A stretch of 64,000 bases of DNA from Spirodela intermedia (Eukaryota > Streptophyta > Magnoliopsida > Alismatales > Araceae), in NCBI GenBank assembly GCA_902729315.2, contig LR746266.1, positions 5,214,259 to 5,278,258 on the forward strand, in the 5' to 3' direction. How positions within the stretch are numbered: position 1 is the first letter of the stretch; each line of letters starts with the position of its first letter. The notes below the pieces were generated by a model, which was not told the origin of the DNA, did not search any database, and saw only the letters and a program-made list of their open reading frames with translations. Below are positions 12,051 to 28,780 of the stretch, in pieces. A program made the position numbers and the translations under genes.

Positions 12051-12708
12051 TCCTCGCACCGGAGCACCTGCAAGAAAACAGCAGAGTACGCGTCCTATGA
12101 GAGAGAAAGAGAGAGAGAATTATAGGGAAGAATGGAGCAGAGAGGGCACACGAACCTGGGGAGAGCCAGATCAGAGTCGGTCACTCACGAACGCCATACA
12201 AATCGCCGACAAGGGAGACTCCGGCGTACGAATTATCCAGCACTGTGAGAATCCTTCCTCCCCTCTTCTCTCCCCTCCCTCCTCAACATCCGACGTAGAT
12301 GCCCGTCGGTGGCGAGTAGCTGAAGCGTCCCCCTATCGGAGCTCACTCAACTGTCCAGGGCCTGTAACAGATTTCCACGCCCAATGGATGCGGACTTGCC
12401 CGAACCAGACCCGGACCGAGACATGACGGATAATTGGAGTTGACTTGTGGGGACTGAGGCCGAGATAGCCTAGGGGCATTAGCGGTAGGAGGCAGTCGTG
12501 GAGGTTTCTCCGTCGCCGGCGGTGCTGCGGTGGGGCTTCAACAGGGACGAGACGGCACTTTGTCGAGCTGCGAATCCCCGGGTAGCCGTCGATGCATGCA
12601 CCGGCCGTGTGTGGCTCTCTTTCTCTCTGTTATCCCCCTGCTTCTTCTGAGGCCCACATCAGCTATCTCTTAGATGGCGCGGGCCGGCTGAGACGCCCCT
12701 GGAGAACC
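12051..12708. promoter_or_regulatory. Bidirectional promoter region between PMT28-like and SAM methyltransferase genes
   Basis: A 658-nt spacer separates two head-to-head start codons. On the minus strand a good splice acceptor (TTTTCTTGCAG, ending at 12068) and a donor at 12155/12154 suggest a 5' leader intron of the PMT28-like gene. The remainder is GC-rich and must serve both genes. No TATA box was identified with confidence. Confidence 0.5.
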
Positions 12709-13832
12709 ATGCCGGAGGAGGATAGCGGCAACGGGGCGGCGCCGGAGCGGCTGACATGGCCGGAGGAGCTGGAGCTTCCGGCGCTGCTCGCGGCGGAGAA
12801 TGTGCGGTCGCTCCACGAGACCATCCACAGCGAGTGGGGGTCTCTGCTGCGGTCGGCGTGCCAGACGGCGGCCGGCAGGGCCCTGTGGAAGCAGGTGATT
12901 CGCGATCCCCTCGCCGAGGTTCTTGCCGGGGAGAGCTACCTGAGGAGCCTCCACGACAAGATACGCAGCGACCAGCTGAACCGCGCGCGGGAGGTGTCCG
13001 GGGTGATCATCGCGGTGCGGACGCTGTGGTTCGACTCCAGGCTGGAGAATGCCGTCGGCGCATTCGCCGGCGGCGAGGCCCAGGTCGTCCTCCTGGGGGC
13101 CGGTACGTAGCTGGCGATGATCTCCGATATCATACACCTTTATAATAATAATTCAAAGAGTGTAGGGATGAAGAATTGAAAGTACGACTCTGTTTGCCAC
13201 ACGCAGGTATGGATACGAGGGCCTACCGGCTGGGTTGCTTGAGCAGAAGCAGCGTCTTCGAGGTGGACTTCCCCGAGCTCCTAGAAACGAAGGAAGCGCT
13301 CCTGCGGGAAGCGCTCGGCTCCGCAGAGGAGCAGGGGGCGGCGGTCATGGCGAGGTCTTTGATCAGGGTTGCAGCGGACATCGGAGAGAGTGAATGGCTG
13401 GAGAAGCTCCAGAGGAGCGGGTTTGCTCCCGAGAAGAACACGGTGTGGCTGCTGGAAGGGATTCTCTACTACCTCTCGCACCAGGCTGCCGTGCAGCTGC
13501 TCCAGTCGATAGCAGATAACTGCTCCTCCACCCGATCTGTGCTCCTCGCAGACTTCATGAACGAGTCTTGTGTCTCCCTCTCCCATTCCACCTTCAAATT
13601 CCACTGTGATTGGCCTGATCACTTGCTGCCGACTTTAGGGTTTTCGCAAGTAAAGCTGTCACAGATTGGGGATCCTGATGCCCACTTTGGGCTGATGCAC
13701 GATCCTGAGAATCTGTTCAACAGGCTCAGGAACCTGCCTAGATCTATGCAGACCCACCCGGATGACGGAACGCCTTGTCGCAGGCTGTATCTGGTAGAAG
13801 CCTCGGGCTCCGCTCAGGAAGGAACCAGATAG
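12709..13832 (+). CDS. SAM-dependent methyltransferase, leucine carboxyl methyltransferase-like family
   Basis: Two exons, 12709-13102 and 13207-13832, separated by a 104-nt GT-AG intron, encode 339 residues. The SAM-binding motif VVLLGAGMDTRAYRL lies at about residues 126-140, followed by the acidic strand FEVDFPELLETK and by WLLEGILYYLS. This order is characteristic of the Ppm1/LCMT superfamily (bacterial TIGR00027-type 'putative methyltransferase' proteins and plant homologues). The substrate is unknown. The closest characterised relatives carboxymethylate the C-terminal Leu of PP2A, but this is not LCMT1 itself. No obvious targeting peptide is seen. An in-frame ATG at 12592 exists, but the extension looks non-coding, so 12709 was chosen. 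The gene is divergently oriented from PMT28. Confidence 0.85.
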
Positions 13833-14975
13833 GAGACCCATTGAAAGGTCGCCAATTATATCTGTCATTCATGGTCATTTACGCCTCCTGATGGAAATGA
13901 TGTTGATGCACACACTGTTTCTGTTAATATCGTGAAGTTCCAACCATCCATAACTCTCAGAAGAGTATTAGGGTGAAGATTTCTCTAAAGCTTTCAACTT
14001 CCGGTAAAGGAAATTGAGATGTCTGTAACAAGATGACCCAAGTTTTCTAGGAACGGGTACGAGCACTTCCAGCTTCTATCATGGCATCCTTGGGAGGTGA
14101 CAAAGAAATACCAAAGCTTGGTTAGTCATTCCCCAAAGGAACAGGGGATGGGAGATTCTTAAGCCACTAATTCCTTGGATTCAACGCCAGTTAAAAAAGT
14201 TTTGAGAAAAGTTTGTCTATGGAAGCTGTGGTTCTCTGACTCTGTCTGACTTCCGAACCTTCGGCCAGACTGAGCAGTATTTTTTCGAGTAGAAGTGGTG
14301 GTGTCTTCAGCCGGTTGCTTCTCATTCTGCTCTCTCTCATATGAGTGGGATCAGATTTTAGTTATTAGCAGACCCGGCCACTGAGTCAGCCAACTCACAT
14401 TGTGCCAGGCTGATTGAAAATAAAAGAAAATAAAATAGAAGAAAATAAAAGAAATCAATGTCGGCCACTGAGTTAGCCGACATTGATTGAAAGTAAATTA
14501 AAGAAGATTAAAGGATGACATAATTTTAAGAAAATAAGTATGAAACTTATTGTCTGCAGTACACAATCTACATGAGACATACTCCGTATCACGTTAGTGA
14601 GATGCTTAAGGGTAAACCAAAGCAAGGCCAGAGAAGAATAATACAATTTATCCCCAAATTATAATAAACGTGGAAAAAAAATAACAAGATAGCAATCAGG
14701 ACAAGAATCAAAAAGTTTCCTAATGAGAGATCATAATCAAAGTTAAATTGATACAATAGAGGGACTCAATCCACAGTACGTCGCAGAAATATCAGTTTTC
14801 CCTCATTAGAAGCCAGACCCAGAAGTAATTGATGTAACAAATGAACATATTCCACACTATCAAAGAGAGACACGAAGGTTACCAAGTGCCTGAAATAATT
14901 CGCAGGTATGATACATATAAGAAGAAAATGAACACCTCCTTCAGAATTTGCAAAAGGAAAGCCCGATGGGGAGCT
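13833..14975. other. Convergent 3' spacer with small inverted repeat
   Basis: About 1.1 kb lies between two converging stop codons. It must contain both 3' untranslated regions, and is otherwise AT-rich with an AAATAAAAG-type low-complexity tract near 14418-14452 and a perfect short hairpin at 14453-14488. No gene is seen. Confidence 0.5.
14453..14488. repeat. Perfect 13-bp inverted repeat (hairpin)
   Basis: AATCAATGTCGGC at 14453-14465 is the exact reverse complement of GCCGACATTGATT at 14476-14488, with a 10-nt loop. A related GCCACTGAGTCAGCC segment lies just upstream near 14375-14390, so the hairpin may have arisen by local duplication. Confidence 0.85.
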
Positions 14976-17782
14976 TTAGACACCTAGACAGTCTTTAATG
15001 CTTTCCTCAAATTTTCCTAGGGCAAAAATGGTGTCATTTAGGCCAACTTTCACCCTCTGCCTGCAGAAACGGGAAAAGAAGTGTCATGAGTCCTTCTACA
15101 CCAAAAAGTGTCCCAGTTAACTCGTGGTGAAACATAACTCAGAAAAAGATAAACTATTGGAGTCAAACACGCCAGAAAATTCCCGGTCATAATGCGAGCA
15201 TTAATAAATAAATAAATAAATCTAATAGCGAACCAAGAAAAAAATATAAAACTATTGCCAGAGGCAACAAATTCTTGGAAGAAGACAAACGAAAACACTT
15301 TAATATGGGCACTGCGCATCTTGATGTATCATAAAAATTGACGTTTTTCAGAAGTTAATAATTCTAAATGCCTAGGGATCTGACGTTCAGCCTCAATAAA
15401 TTAAAAAAAAATGATGGCATCCAACGAAGCCTCACAGTTATAAAAACTTAAATAGATATCATCATATTGAAAGAGAACTAGCACAGATATTTGAAGCGAC
15501 CGAAAATGGTGTTATGCTTGTTGAAAGCAGACTAACCTATTCGAGTCAAGCTGTAGGTCAGCATCGTCTATCATCTTTCCAAGGAGTGTGAATGACCTAC
15601 AAAAGTGTGAAGATTCATCACGGAATCAATGAATTATTCTTTCGCAATGCCATTTCAGAATAAATCACATCTACAACAGAGAATTTGCAATTTAAGGCAA
15701 AGAAGATCCTCAAAGACCCCTACTAGATTTACCAATTAGGCTAACATTTTGTCCATCATTGTATTCCCCCTTAATAGGAATATATCCCAACCAGAAAGGA
15801 TGATTCTTGAGACAAATATCATATCCTGATCAAGATATCTAATTTAAGTGGCGCATTAGAATATATAATCTAATTTCGAAACTCAAGTTTCAGCGGGCGG
15901 TTTGCTATTCATGAGGAAAACCCATCTTTTCAATAGAATAAAAAATTTATTACCGTTAACACCATCATCATGAGACTGGGCTTGTCGATCTGGTGTTAGC
16001 TGTGGTCAATAAAACACTTGGAAGATTTGGTAAAGTTTCAAAGTCAACTGTCTGCCTCATGTCAGCCTTTTACAGAGTACAATTAGGGATACCTGGCCAA
16101 TACAGGGGTTTTAATGAGAGCTTCGACAGGCTAACTGATGGGTACAAAGCTATCTCTACTGCTTTTCCATTATTGCCTAATGTCCACTGAGTGAGCCCCA
16201 AGATTACCTCAACATTGTTCAGGATGTCTTGAAATCTTCTGTCAGGGCCCGTCTTCCATTTACAAAAGAAATCTTCTGTAATCCAGAAGACGAAATATAG
16301 AGCAAAATGTAAACTCAAGGAATAAACTTATGACTTTGGCAACTTAATCAACTATCCAAAAGTGAGAATAACTATCGAGTGGATGCAATGATCCAAGAGG
16401 AGCTGTAACACGGGCTCAGATTTCCTTAATCAGGGAACACCGATGTTTGAGTTTCAAATGTTTCATGTTGGATTATGCAACTGATGGATTTTTTTCAGAT
16501 ACAAGTTCGAATATTCAGTCAAGCTGAATAATGTGAAATACACTAAAATAAATAACGGAAATATTCAATGGTATACTTAATTTTTCTTCCATTATATCGG
16601 AAGTTGCCTGTTTCCTAAATTAAACCGCAAATCATTTTTTTAGGTTTCAAATGGAATTTATTTTTTTTCAGTCCTAGTAGTTCCAGTAAATACAAATGAA
16701 GTCTAGCACATACAAGTAAGCTGGCATAAACAAGGGATCGCGAATGGAGAAACGTATTTCAACAGTCAGCTCTAATGCATCACCATCAAATACCGTTAGA
16801 TTCAGGGCAGAAGAGCACAAACAATGGGCTAGAGTGGCTACCTTATAAGCGTATCAAGTTTGGCTTCAGCTTCCAACTTGATAGGATCATACTTGTCGAG
16901 CAACGAGGACGCATTAGTCAGAATCAAACGAAATGTGCAGACCTGATCACATAGTTATACAAAAGTTTCAATGAATAGCCATTAGACAGATTAAAAATGC
17001 AGTTACTGATATTCTTATACAGTTACTGAAAAAAAATTTGTGAAAATGTGAAGAGCGATCTCTTCTCACTGGAAATCGAGTTGATTTAAGTAAAAAGTAA
17101 AAAAAATAAAAATAAAAATAGAGGAGCGAATTAAAATCTGACCTCTACCCCTGTACGTGCTTGAAATGCGACTATCGAACCCCTATCTTCGGCAACGCAA
17201 TCCCTTGCTGCCGAGTTGAGCAACTTACGTACCTGTCCAGGATCCTCCAACCGGGATTCGGGATCCCTGGCTGCTAATGGAGATGGAGAACAGAGAATTC
17301 TTAACATTAAGTACATAGCATATTAAAGAGAAGGAACAAGAATATGGTAATGGCGATGACGCTTACAAAGCAGGAGGTAGGCAGACTGAAGGCCTCGGCG
17401 TGAGGCATCGATGGGAGCCAAGACGAAACGAGCAGCATTCTTCTTCTGGTCTCTCAGCCATTCCTTTGGTCCCGCTGACACCGGATCCAAGATGAAACGA
17501 TAGAATACAGGATAAAATTTGCCAAAGAAAACGACCTGAGTGCTGGACGGACTTACAGATGCCAAGCGAGAAGGCGGCGACCGGCGGACACCACTCGGAG
17601 ATGGCCAAAGCGGGAAAAGCCGCGAGAGACAGAAGCGACAGTGAAGCACTCCTGCGCGAAGTATCTACTGGAAACGAACCGTCCCCTTCGGCCTTCGGAG
17701 ATTGCACCTGCTCAGACCTCGGAGGACGCCGAGGAGGAAGAGGAGGCGCTCTGAGGGAGGAGATAAGACGTACTCCGCTCAT
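14976..17782 (-). CDS. Putative plastid (thylakoid) small helical protein, family not recognised
   Basis: Six exons join in phase: 17782-17557, 17474-17367, 17270-17143, 16942-16842, 15596-15537 and 15060-14976, giving 235 residues. Residues 1 to about 75 are Ser/Arg/Pro-rich, then carry an Arg-Arg pair followed by a hydrophobic stretch and Ala-rich site (SRRSASLSLLSLAAFPALA...). This resembles a plastid transit peptide plus twin-arginine thylakoid-transfer signal. The mature part contains WLRDQKKNAARFVLAPIDAS, then helix-rich sequence with TGVEVCTFRLILTNASSLLD and a C-terminal ALGKFEESIKDCLGV. The pattern resembles small plastid proteins of unknown function; I cannot name the family. The gene is head-to-head with NDUFS8, with only 283 nt between start codons. 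Splice borders are good; the function is open. Confidence 0.7.
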
Positions 17783-18065
17783 TTCGGGCTCGTTCTCCCC
17801 GCTTCCGACGTCCCGTCTGGGCTGGATGACCGTTTCCCCACGTGCGGAGAGTCTTCTCACGTGTTATGCGCCTCCCCGACTCAGTTAAATGTATGGCATG
17901 ACTGGGCCGAGCCAAAGGAAGGGCCACGCCAATGGATAAGCCCAATATTGGCCCATAAAGCCGAATCGGAGTGGATTTAACCGTGGCACCGCCAGTAGTG
18001 TTGTGAAGGCGTCGGTCTCGCGGTGGAGCCGCTGGAGAGAACTTGGTCATCCCCTCTCGCCAGCC
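17783..18065. promoter_or_regulatory. Compact bidirectional promoter with site II motifs (plastid-type gene / NDUFS8)
   Basis: Only 283 nt separate the two divergent start codons. TGGGCC at 17903-17908, AGCCCA at 17939-17944 and GGCCCA at 17950-17955 form a site II cluster, the motif class enriched in promoters of nuclear genes for respiratory-chain and mitochondrial ribosomal proteins. The spacing suggests both genes share the cluster. Confidence 0.65.
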
Positions 18066-23633
<5,568 letters not shown>

Positions 23634-24452
23634 TTATCCGCCGGCGGCACGGGCTTTCTGGACGAAGCGGTAGACGGTGATCCCCACTCTGGAACCCGGT
23701 AGAGGGGGGTCGGTGTGGATCACCGAGACCTCGAAGAGTTTCCTGGCCTTGCGGAAGAACACCGCGTCCTTCTTCCACCTCCTCAGATGGGCCAGGACAA
23801 ACACAACCTCCCCAGTGACGAAGAACTGCAACGTCTGCAGCAGAGGATCGAAGAGGTGGTCGTGGTAGACCACGTCAGAGGCCATGACGAGATCGAACGC
23901 TGGGGCGTCCTTCTCCGACGCGCCGCCGAGGCCGGCGGCGTCCTCCTCGTGACGACCCCATTCGAGCTGCCGCACCTCGACGACGCCGCCTCGGGCCGCG
24001 ACGGCGCAGGCGTTGGCCTGAGCGTTGAAGAGCAGGTTGGGCAGGACGTGCGACATGTCCGTGATGGTGACGCGGGCACCCAACACGGCGGCGGCGGCGA
24101 TGCCTACTAGCCCTGTGCCTGCTCCGAGCTCCAAGATGTTCAGATTGGGGAGACAGCGGCGGCTCGTGGGGAGAGATGCGAGGAGCAGGGAGGGGTTCTG
24201 ATCGAGGAGGGAGACGAGGGAGGAGGCCGCGGGCCAGAGCTGGAAGGAGAGTCCCTGAGATGGGAGCTGTCGTATAGTCAGTACCGCGCCGATCGATCCG
24301 AGCTCGTAGTGCCGCTGCTCCGGCTCGTCTCCCGGCGAGTGGTTCCCCATCTCCTCCGGCTTCTCCCCATGGCTCCGGCCATCTTCACGGCGCAGGACGG
24401 CCAGGAAACCGATCTCGCCGTCGTCGTCGCATTCCTCCGCCTTCATCTCCAT
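23634..24452 (-). CDS. METTL21-like protein-lysine methyltransferase (putative)
   Basis: An intronless frame of 272 residues starts at ATG 24452. A longer open frame upstream begins only with TTG and was not used. It has the seven-beta-strand class I methyltransferase order: QLWPAASSLVSLL, motif I ILELGAGTGLVGIAAA at about 106-121, TDMSHVLPNLLFNAQAN, and then MASDVVYHDHLFDPLLQTL near 190-208. The Asp-Val-Val-Tyr segment followed by Pro-Leu is the hallmark of the METTL21/FAM86 (PF10294) protein-lysine methyltransferases. The C-terminal GSRVGITVYRF also fits. The substrate cannot be inferred. No targeting signal is evident. It converges with NDUFS8, and its start codon is about 250 nt from the stop codon of RPL2, which is on the same strand. 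Confidence 0.85.
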   Translation of the reverse strand: MEMKAEECDDDGEIGFLAVLRREDGRSHGEKPEEMGNHSPGDEPEQRHYELGSIGAVLTIRQLPSQGLSFQLWPAASSLVSLLDQNPSLLLASLPTSRRCLPNLNILELGAGTGLVGIAAAAVLGARVTITDMSHVLPNLLFNAQANACAVAARGGVVEVRQLEWGRHEEDAAGLGGASEKDAPAFDLVMASDVVYHDHLFDPLLQTLQFFVTGEVVFVLAHLRRWKKDAVFFRKARKLFEVSVIHTDPPLPGSRVGITVYRFVQKARAAGG

Positions 24453-24698
24453 CTCCCGCCGCCACGACGCCCCCGGTAGGTCTTCTTGAACTGGAGCTTC
24501 CAAACCCCAGTGGATCGATAGCAAAGTTTTGATGAAAGCTGCCCGCTTGGTGGGCGGGGACGATCAAATGGGCCGCCGTGCCGCATCACATAGAAGCCGA
24601 AGATAAGGAGTAGTTGGCCCGGAAGCAAAACCTTGAGGACGATCCAATGAATTCATGACAGGAGCAGAAAGAAAGCCAAGCTAGGTTCACTGGGCTAG

Positions 24699-26242
24699 CT
24701 AGCGGCCATGTTTCCTAATCACCGTGCGGTAGCCAGACTTGGTGGGCTTCCCCCAGGGGGACACCGACGGCCTGCCACCCTTGGTGCGGCCCTCACCGCC
24801 GCCGTGCGGATGATCCACGGGGTTCATCGCCACGCCGCGCACGACGGGGCGCCGGCCGAGCCACCGGCTGTTGCCGGCCTTCCTGAGCTTGCGCACGCCG
24901 TGGTTGGGGTTGGAGGCCACGCCGACGGTCGCTCGGCACCGTGAGTCCAGCACCTTCTCTACGCCGGAGGGCAGCCGCACCAGGCACTGCGCGCCAGGCT
25001 CCTTCACCACCTTGGCGAAGGTCCCCGCGGAGCGCGCCAGCTTCGCGCCCTGGCCCGGGTGGCACTCGATGTCGTGCACCCACGTCCCCATCCGCATGTT
25101 GCCCAGCGGCAGGCAGTTCCCCACCTGGGAGTTGGGGTCGAGGATTCCATGGCAGTAGGCTGCGGCCTGGTCTGAGCTTGTGCCACCTTTGGAGGGCTTG
25201 GACAGGTCGCAGTTCATCACCACGCTGCCCACCTCCAGCTGGTGGCTCGCCAGTATGTACGAGTAGAGGTGGAATCCAGAGCCTCGCTGCAGCATGACCA
25301 CAGGGCAGCGAAGTTAAGGTCGGAATTGTGTGATCGTTGGTGGGGAGGAGATTGGAGGGCCAACCTTGTCGCCGAGCTTCTTTGCGCCCGGAGCCTCTGC
25401 CGCGCCGGCGGTCGTCTCCGTCACCCAGCGTCGGAGCAACAGCCCCAGAGCATTTGAGGAATCTGAAATCAAGCACTTAAAAATGAGGATGGCCATGGCC
25501 GGGGCCGATGGGCTCTGCAGTTAGCTTACCTTTTATCAGGGGCTCTTTGATGGCCGCCACCCGTCTGCAGATCGTCCTCGATAAGTTCAGCATCGTCCTG
25601 CCTTTCAAGTTGTACAAGAAATCAGTGAAGGTCCCCATGTACTATGATCGCACAAGCATATTCATGGGCATGGAAATCGCGACTGGTTTACTGACGGTCT
25701 AAACTGGAGCACGAATTTTCGATATCCCCCTCACAGTTTACGAATCAATGAGCGAGTAAACTTTGAGCGATTGATCACAAGAAAATGGGCGAATCATGGA
25801 GTTCGTCTTCATACAATAATTTTTTGTACTGAGGCCGCTTCAGTTTGCGGTGGCAAAGCCCAGACTGGTAATAAACATATTAGAAACCACCGAGGGTCAA
25901 CAGGATAGTACCAATCTTGAACAAGTAGCAACTACCCATGATATATAATAAACAAAATCATGTAGATCCATAATTGTGAGTAGGATTAAGCTCTCCCCGT
26001 GTAGGAAAATAACAGAAACTTGAGGCCAGAAAACATTAACGGGAAATAGGGTGTGTTCACTCTTCTGCAATGCCCAGCTTAGAGAGACAAGGATAATAAG
26101 AAAATTATCCAAGAAACAGCAGGAAGGAAAGAAGAAAATTAAGAATTAGACGACAGTTCTAACCTATCTTAGTAGAAAATTTTTGTGAAGCAAGGGCTAG
26201 CCAACAACTATGCAGAGCCTGTGCAGACAGCCCAATTCGACC
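24699..26242 (-). CDS. RPL2: Mitochondrial large-subunit ribosomal protein L2, C-terminal half (nuclear gene), presequence exon derived from NDUFS8
   Basis: Supported exons: 26242-26164, 25462-25365 and 25286-24699, all in phase, with the 5' AUG exon unresolved further upstream. The last exon encodes the uL2 C-terminal domain: CLPLGNMRMGTWVHDIECHP, GQGAKLARSAGTFAKVV, SRWLGRRPVVRGVAMNP and DHPHGGGEGRTKGG, including the conserved His of the peptidyl-transferase-centre loop. The N-terminal half of L2 is absent, as expected where it remains mitochondrially encoded. Exon 26242-26164 has the same 79-nt length as NDUFS8 exon 2, matches it at 66 of 79 positions by hand count, and encodes GRIGLSAQALHSCWLALASQ then KFSTKI, a presequence-like peptide. 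Its donor phase (one base left over) matches the following acceptor. A simpler model starts at ATG 25496 without this exon. The body of the gene is certain; the 5' structure is inferred. Confidence 0.85.
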
Positions 26243-27190
26243 CTATAATTGAGTTAAGAAAAAAAAATGTAATGTTACCAAAAGAAGAAGAGGAAAAAAA
26301 AAAAACTGTGCACAAGCATTTTCTGGAAACAGTTAGAATTCATCGAAAGATTAAAAAATATATATAAACGCCATAAAAGGGATATTTTTACTCTCAAGGA
26401 TCAAAACTTAGAGCATCTATTCTGCGTTTTAACAGCTTCAACATTAAGGAATTTAAAATATTTAAAAACTTTAAGAAATCAAGCCCAAGTAACCAAGAAC
26501 TATGAGTATCAATATCAATATGCTATTAGCCTGCATTCAACCATCCAATGTAAAGATAAAAACTTTTGGGAGAAGCATCTGAGTAGCTGGCCTGCCTGAC
26601 ATTACTCTTCTACCATTTTACAAGAAGAAGAAGATGCAAAGCATCAAGTCAAGATTAACTTTAGAAATGATATCGGTCAAACACCTTACAAGACAGCTTA
26701 TCAAGTGACTTGAATTTTAAACTTATTTAACTGAAAATAAATTCTAAAAGCTTTCTGTATACGTTGAAGAATCTTAGGTGCTATAAATGATGGAAAAATG
26801 TGAAGCTTAAACGTATGCAATCTCGGGGATTTTTTTAATATCTATGAAAGTTAAAATCATACAATGAATTATGCATGCCAAACATTATCTTCATTTCTAG
26901 AGAGCATCTTCCATCCGCTAAGAATTCCATCACAGAATCATTTCAACACCACTGATCATTGCCCACTATGATGACTCATTTCTGGATAACCCGAGGATGC
27001 ATTGAGAAATGCAAGTGACACTTAATCGCCCAATATTTAGTTTTATTATATATCGAAGATATTTCTCAGTCGATAAACTTTAGACTTTTGAGATACTCCA
27101 AATACACCAATTACCCTTACGGCGAAATTACATATTAATGATGATGATTGCTTTTCCATCTTTATGCACAGCACGCATAAAATTATCTCC
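25863..27190 (-). repeat. Arm B of inverted duplication (NDUFS8-derived segment upstream of RPL2)
   Basis: The reverse complement of this interval follows NDUFS8 19535-20930 in order, including the intron 1 landmarks, the exon 2 copy (26242-26164) and the start of intron 2. The 25-nt block 26206-26230 is identical to NDUFS8 20337-20361, which contains CTGTCTGCACAGGCTCTGCA. The match ends near 25863, where sequence leading to the RPL2 exons begins. Towards 28 kb similarity becomes too weak to call by eye. Confidence 0.85.
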
Positions 27191-28780
27191 ATGGGTCCAT
27201 CTACACACCCCAAATAAACGGTAAAGCTATGGAGTTATATTATCATCATAAAGAGCCTCCCCAGTGTATGCAAACATAAACCAAGTATAGTGGAGAAGGA
27301 ATCCCAACAAATAAAATGACGCCCATTACCAGGCTAGTATAAACGTGACGAGGTTCCCAATAAATTCATCCACTCATGGGAACAGTCCATATGATGCCAA
27401 AGTTGAGCACCATACAGCTACATGTCACCAAAGACAGATTGAAATGTCTCGACAGTAAATATATCAACTTACAATGCACAAGAGACAAGTGACATAATTC
27501 CACGGTTTGATATACCAAAATCATGATACATAAAGAGACGAGGCCCCTCTCTCCTCAATGAGTTCATCTACTACCACGTACCAGAGCACCCATGGACACG
27601 ATAGATTATTGCGGCAGCCAGATGAGGGAATATCATAGAAAAATTAATTAGTCCAGATGCAAAAAAATGCTATTCCTTTCAGAATCCACAAGATTTCAAA
27701 AAAACGCCACAAAGTATAACAAACACAGCAACCTAGAGGCACTGAATTTCTACCCCATTGTGGGACAAACATACGCAGCTCAAAGGTAAAACCTCAGGAG
27801 GAATCGGATCTATGCATGCTAGACAACACTGGATGAAAGAGAAATTTGGCATCTTCATGAAAGTACTAATTTTCAATGCCGAGACATTTAAAACGTTCAA
27901 TTTTTATTTTTTTTGGGATCGATTTACATGAGATTCGCGACGGAGGGTAGCTACTACCCTTCTCCTCTCGCCTTCATTTTTTCTCTTAAAGCCTTTCACA
28001 AGAGTAGTCAGATAGCGGCGCCCACTGGGCACTTTTCTTTCCGCACATCTTTTTGAATTAGGGTTCACAGAAAGTAGAAAACGTCAACCAAAGGTGAGTA
28101 GTGAAATAGGAGTGCTTGCCGGACAACATTTTTGAAAACTATCATGCAGCCAGTATAATCAATTATGTAGTGGAAAAAAGTCGCTTCCTTTAAGCCACGT
28201 TCAAGGGCAGTGTCCCATTAGTTGTCTCAGTAAAATGTAAAAGCACATTCCGCTGTTCACAAGAATCATAATAATTAAGTGGATCATACCCTACTGATCG
28301 TCTAAACCTAATAGAAAGATCACAGCAGCTCTGAAATTGGTACCCTAGTCAAGTAATGTTCTACAGAAAGACCGCCCAGCCATGCGAAAACAGTCAGTCA
28401 GACGATCAATAGACCAAAAAAAACTGGGGTAAGAAAAGTTCCCATTAGGCACCCACTAGGCCCTTTCCATAGTTCGCAGATCAATCGAACACAGGAAAAG
28501 CCCGTCTTCCCATTGTCTTTGCAAGTGTATTATAGAAGTAAACGCACTCAATTCGATGCATCATGCAGGTGAGAGGCAAACAAACATATGCACGAGGGAG
28601 ATTATCTCTCTTCAGTACTTGGCGAAGATCACGAACCGACCTTAGCTCAACCCATCCACCACCTTACTCACACACGCGCAAGATACATCCACGCATGCAC
28701 AGAGGCAAATAAAGAGAGAGCGGAACGGGATCCTTCAAGGCCACCAGTCGCTCACCTCACTCCGGGGTCTGTTCCTCAGT
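27191..28780. other. Presumed RPL2 first intron / unassigned sequence
   Basis: AT-rich sequence with no credible open frame. If RPL2 transcription starts near 28.9 kb, this is the distal part of its first intron. Similarity to NDUFS8 intron 1 is no longer clear by eye here. Confidence 0.4.

Noticed and set aside
12592-12708. N-terminal extension of the LCMT-like protein from ATG 12592
   Set aside because: The 39 extra residues have no family support, and the region must also serve as divergent promoter/leader; ATG 12709 was preferred.
16070-16318. Minus-strand ORF in intron 4 of the plastid-type gene, with a possible 68-nt cassette exon ending GTTGAG|GTAATC
   Set aside because: Including it would introduce an immediate in-frame stop; there is no sign of coding constraint. 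It might be a poison exon but there is no support.
23715-24110. Plus-strand ORFs opposite the METTL21-like gene
   Set aside because: Mirror frames of a GC-rich coding exon.
25314-25496. RPL2 translation starting at ATG 25496 as the simple model
   Set aside because: Possible, but the residues before the TTTCAG acceptor at 25463 look like intron, while splicing from the NDUFS8-like exon fits phase exactly. Kept as the fallback in the RPL2 entry.
28330-28400. Minus-strand ATG followed by an MAGRSFCRTLL-like peptide, reminiscent of the NDUFS8 N-terminus
   Set aside because: Stops after 12 codons with no usable in-phase donor; resemblance is too short to trust.
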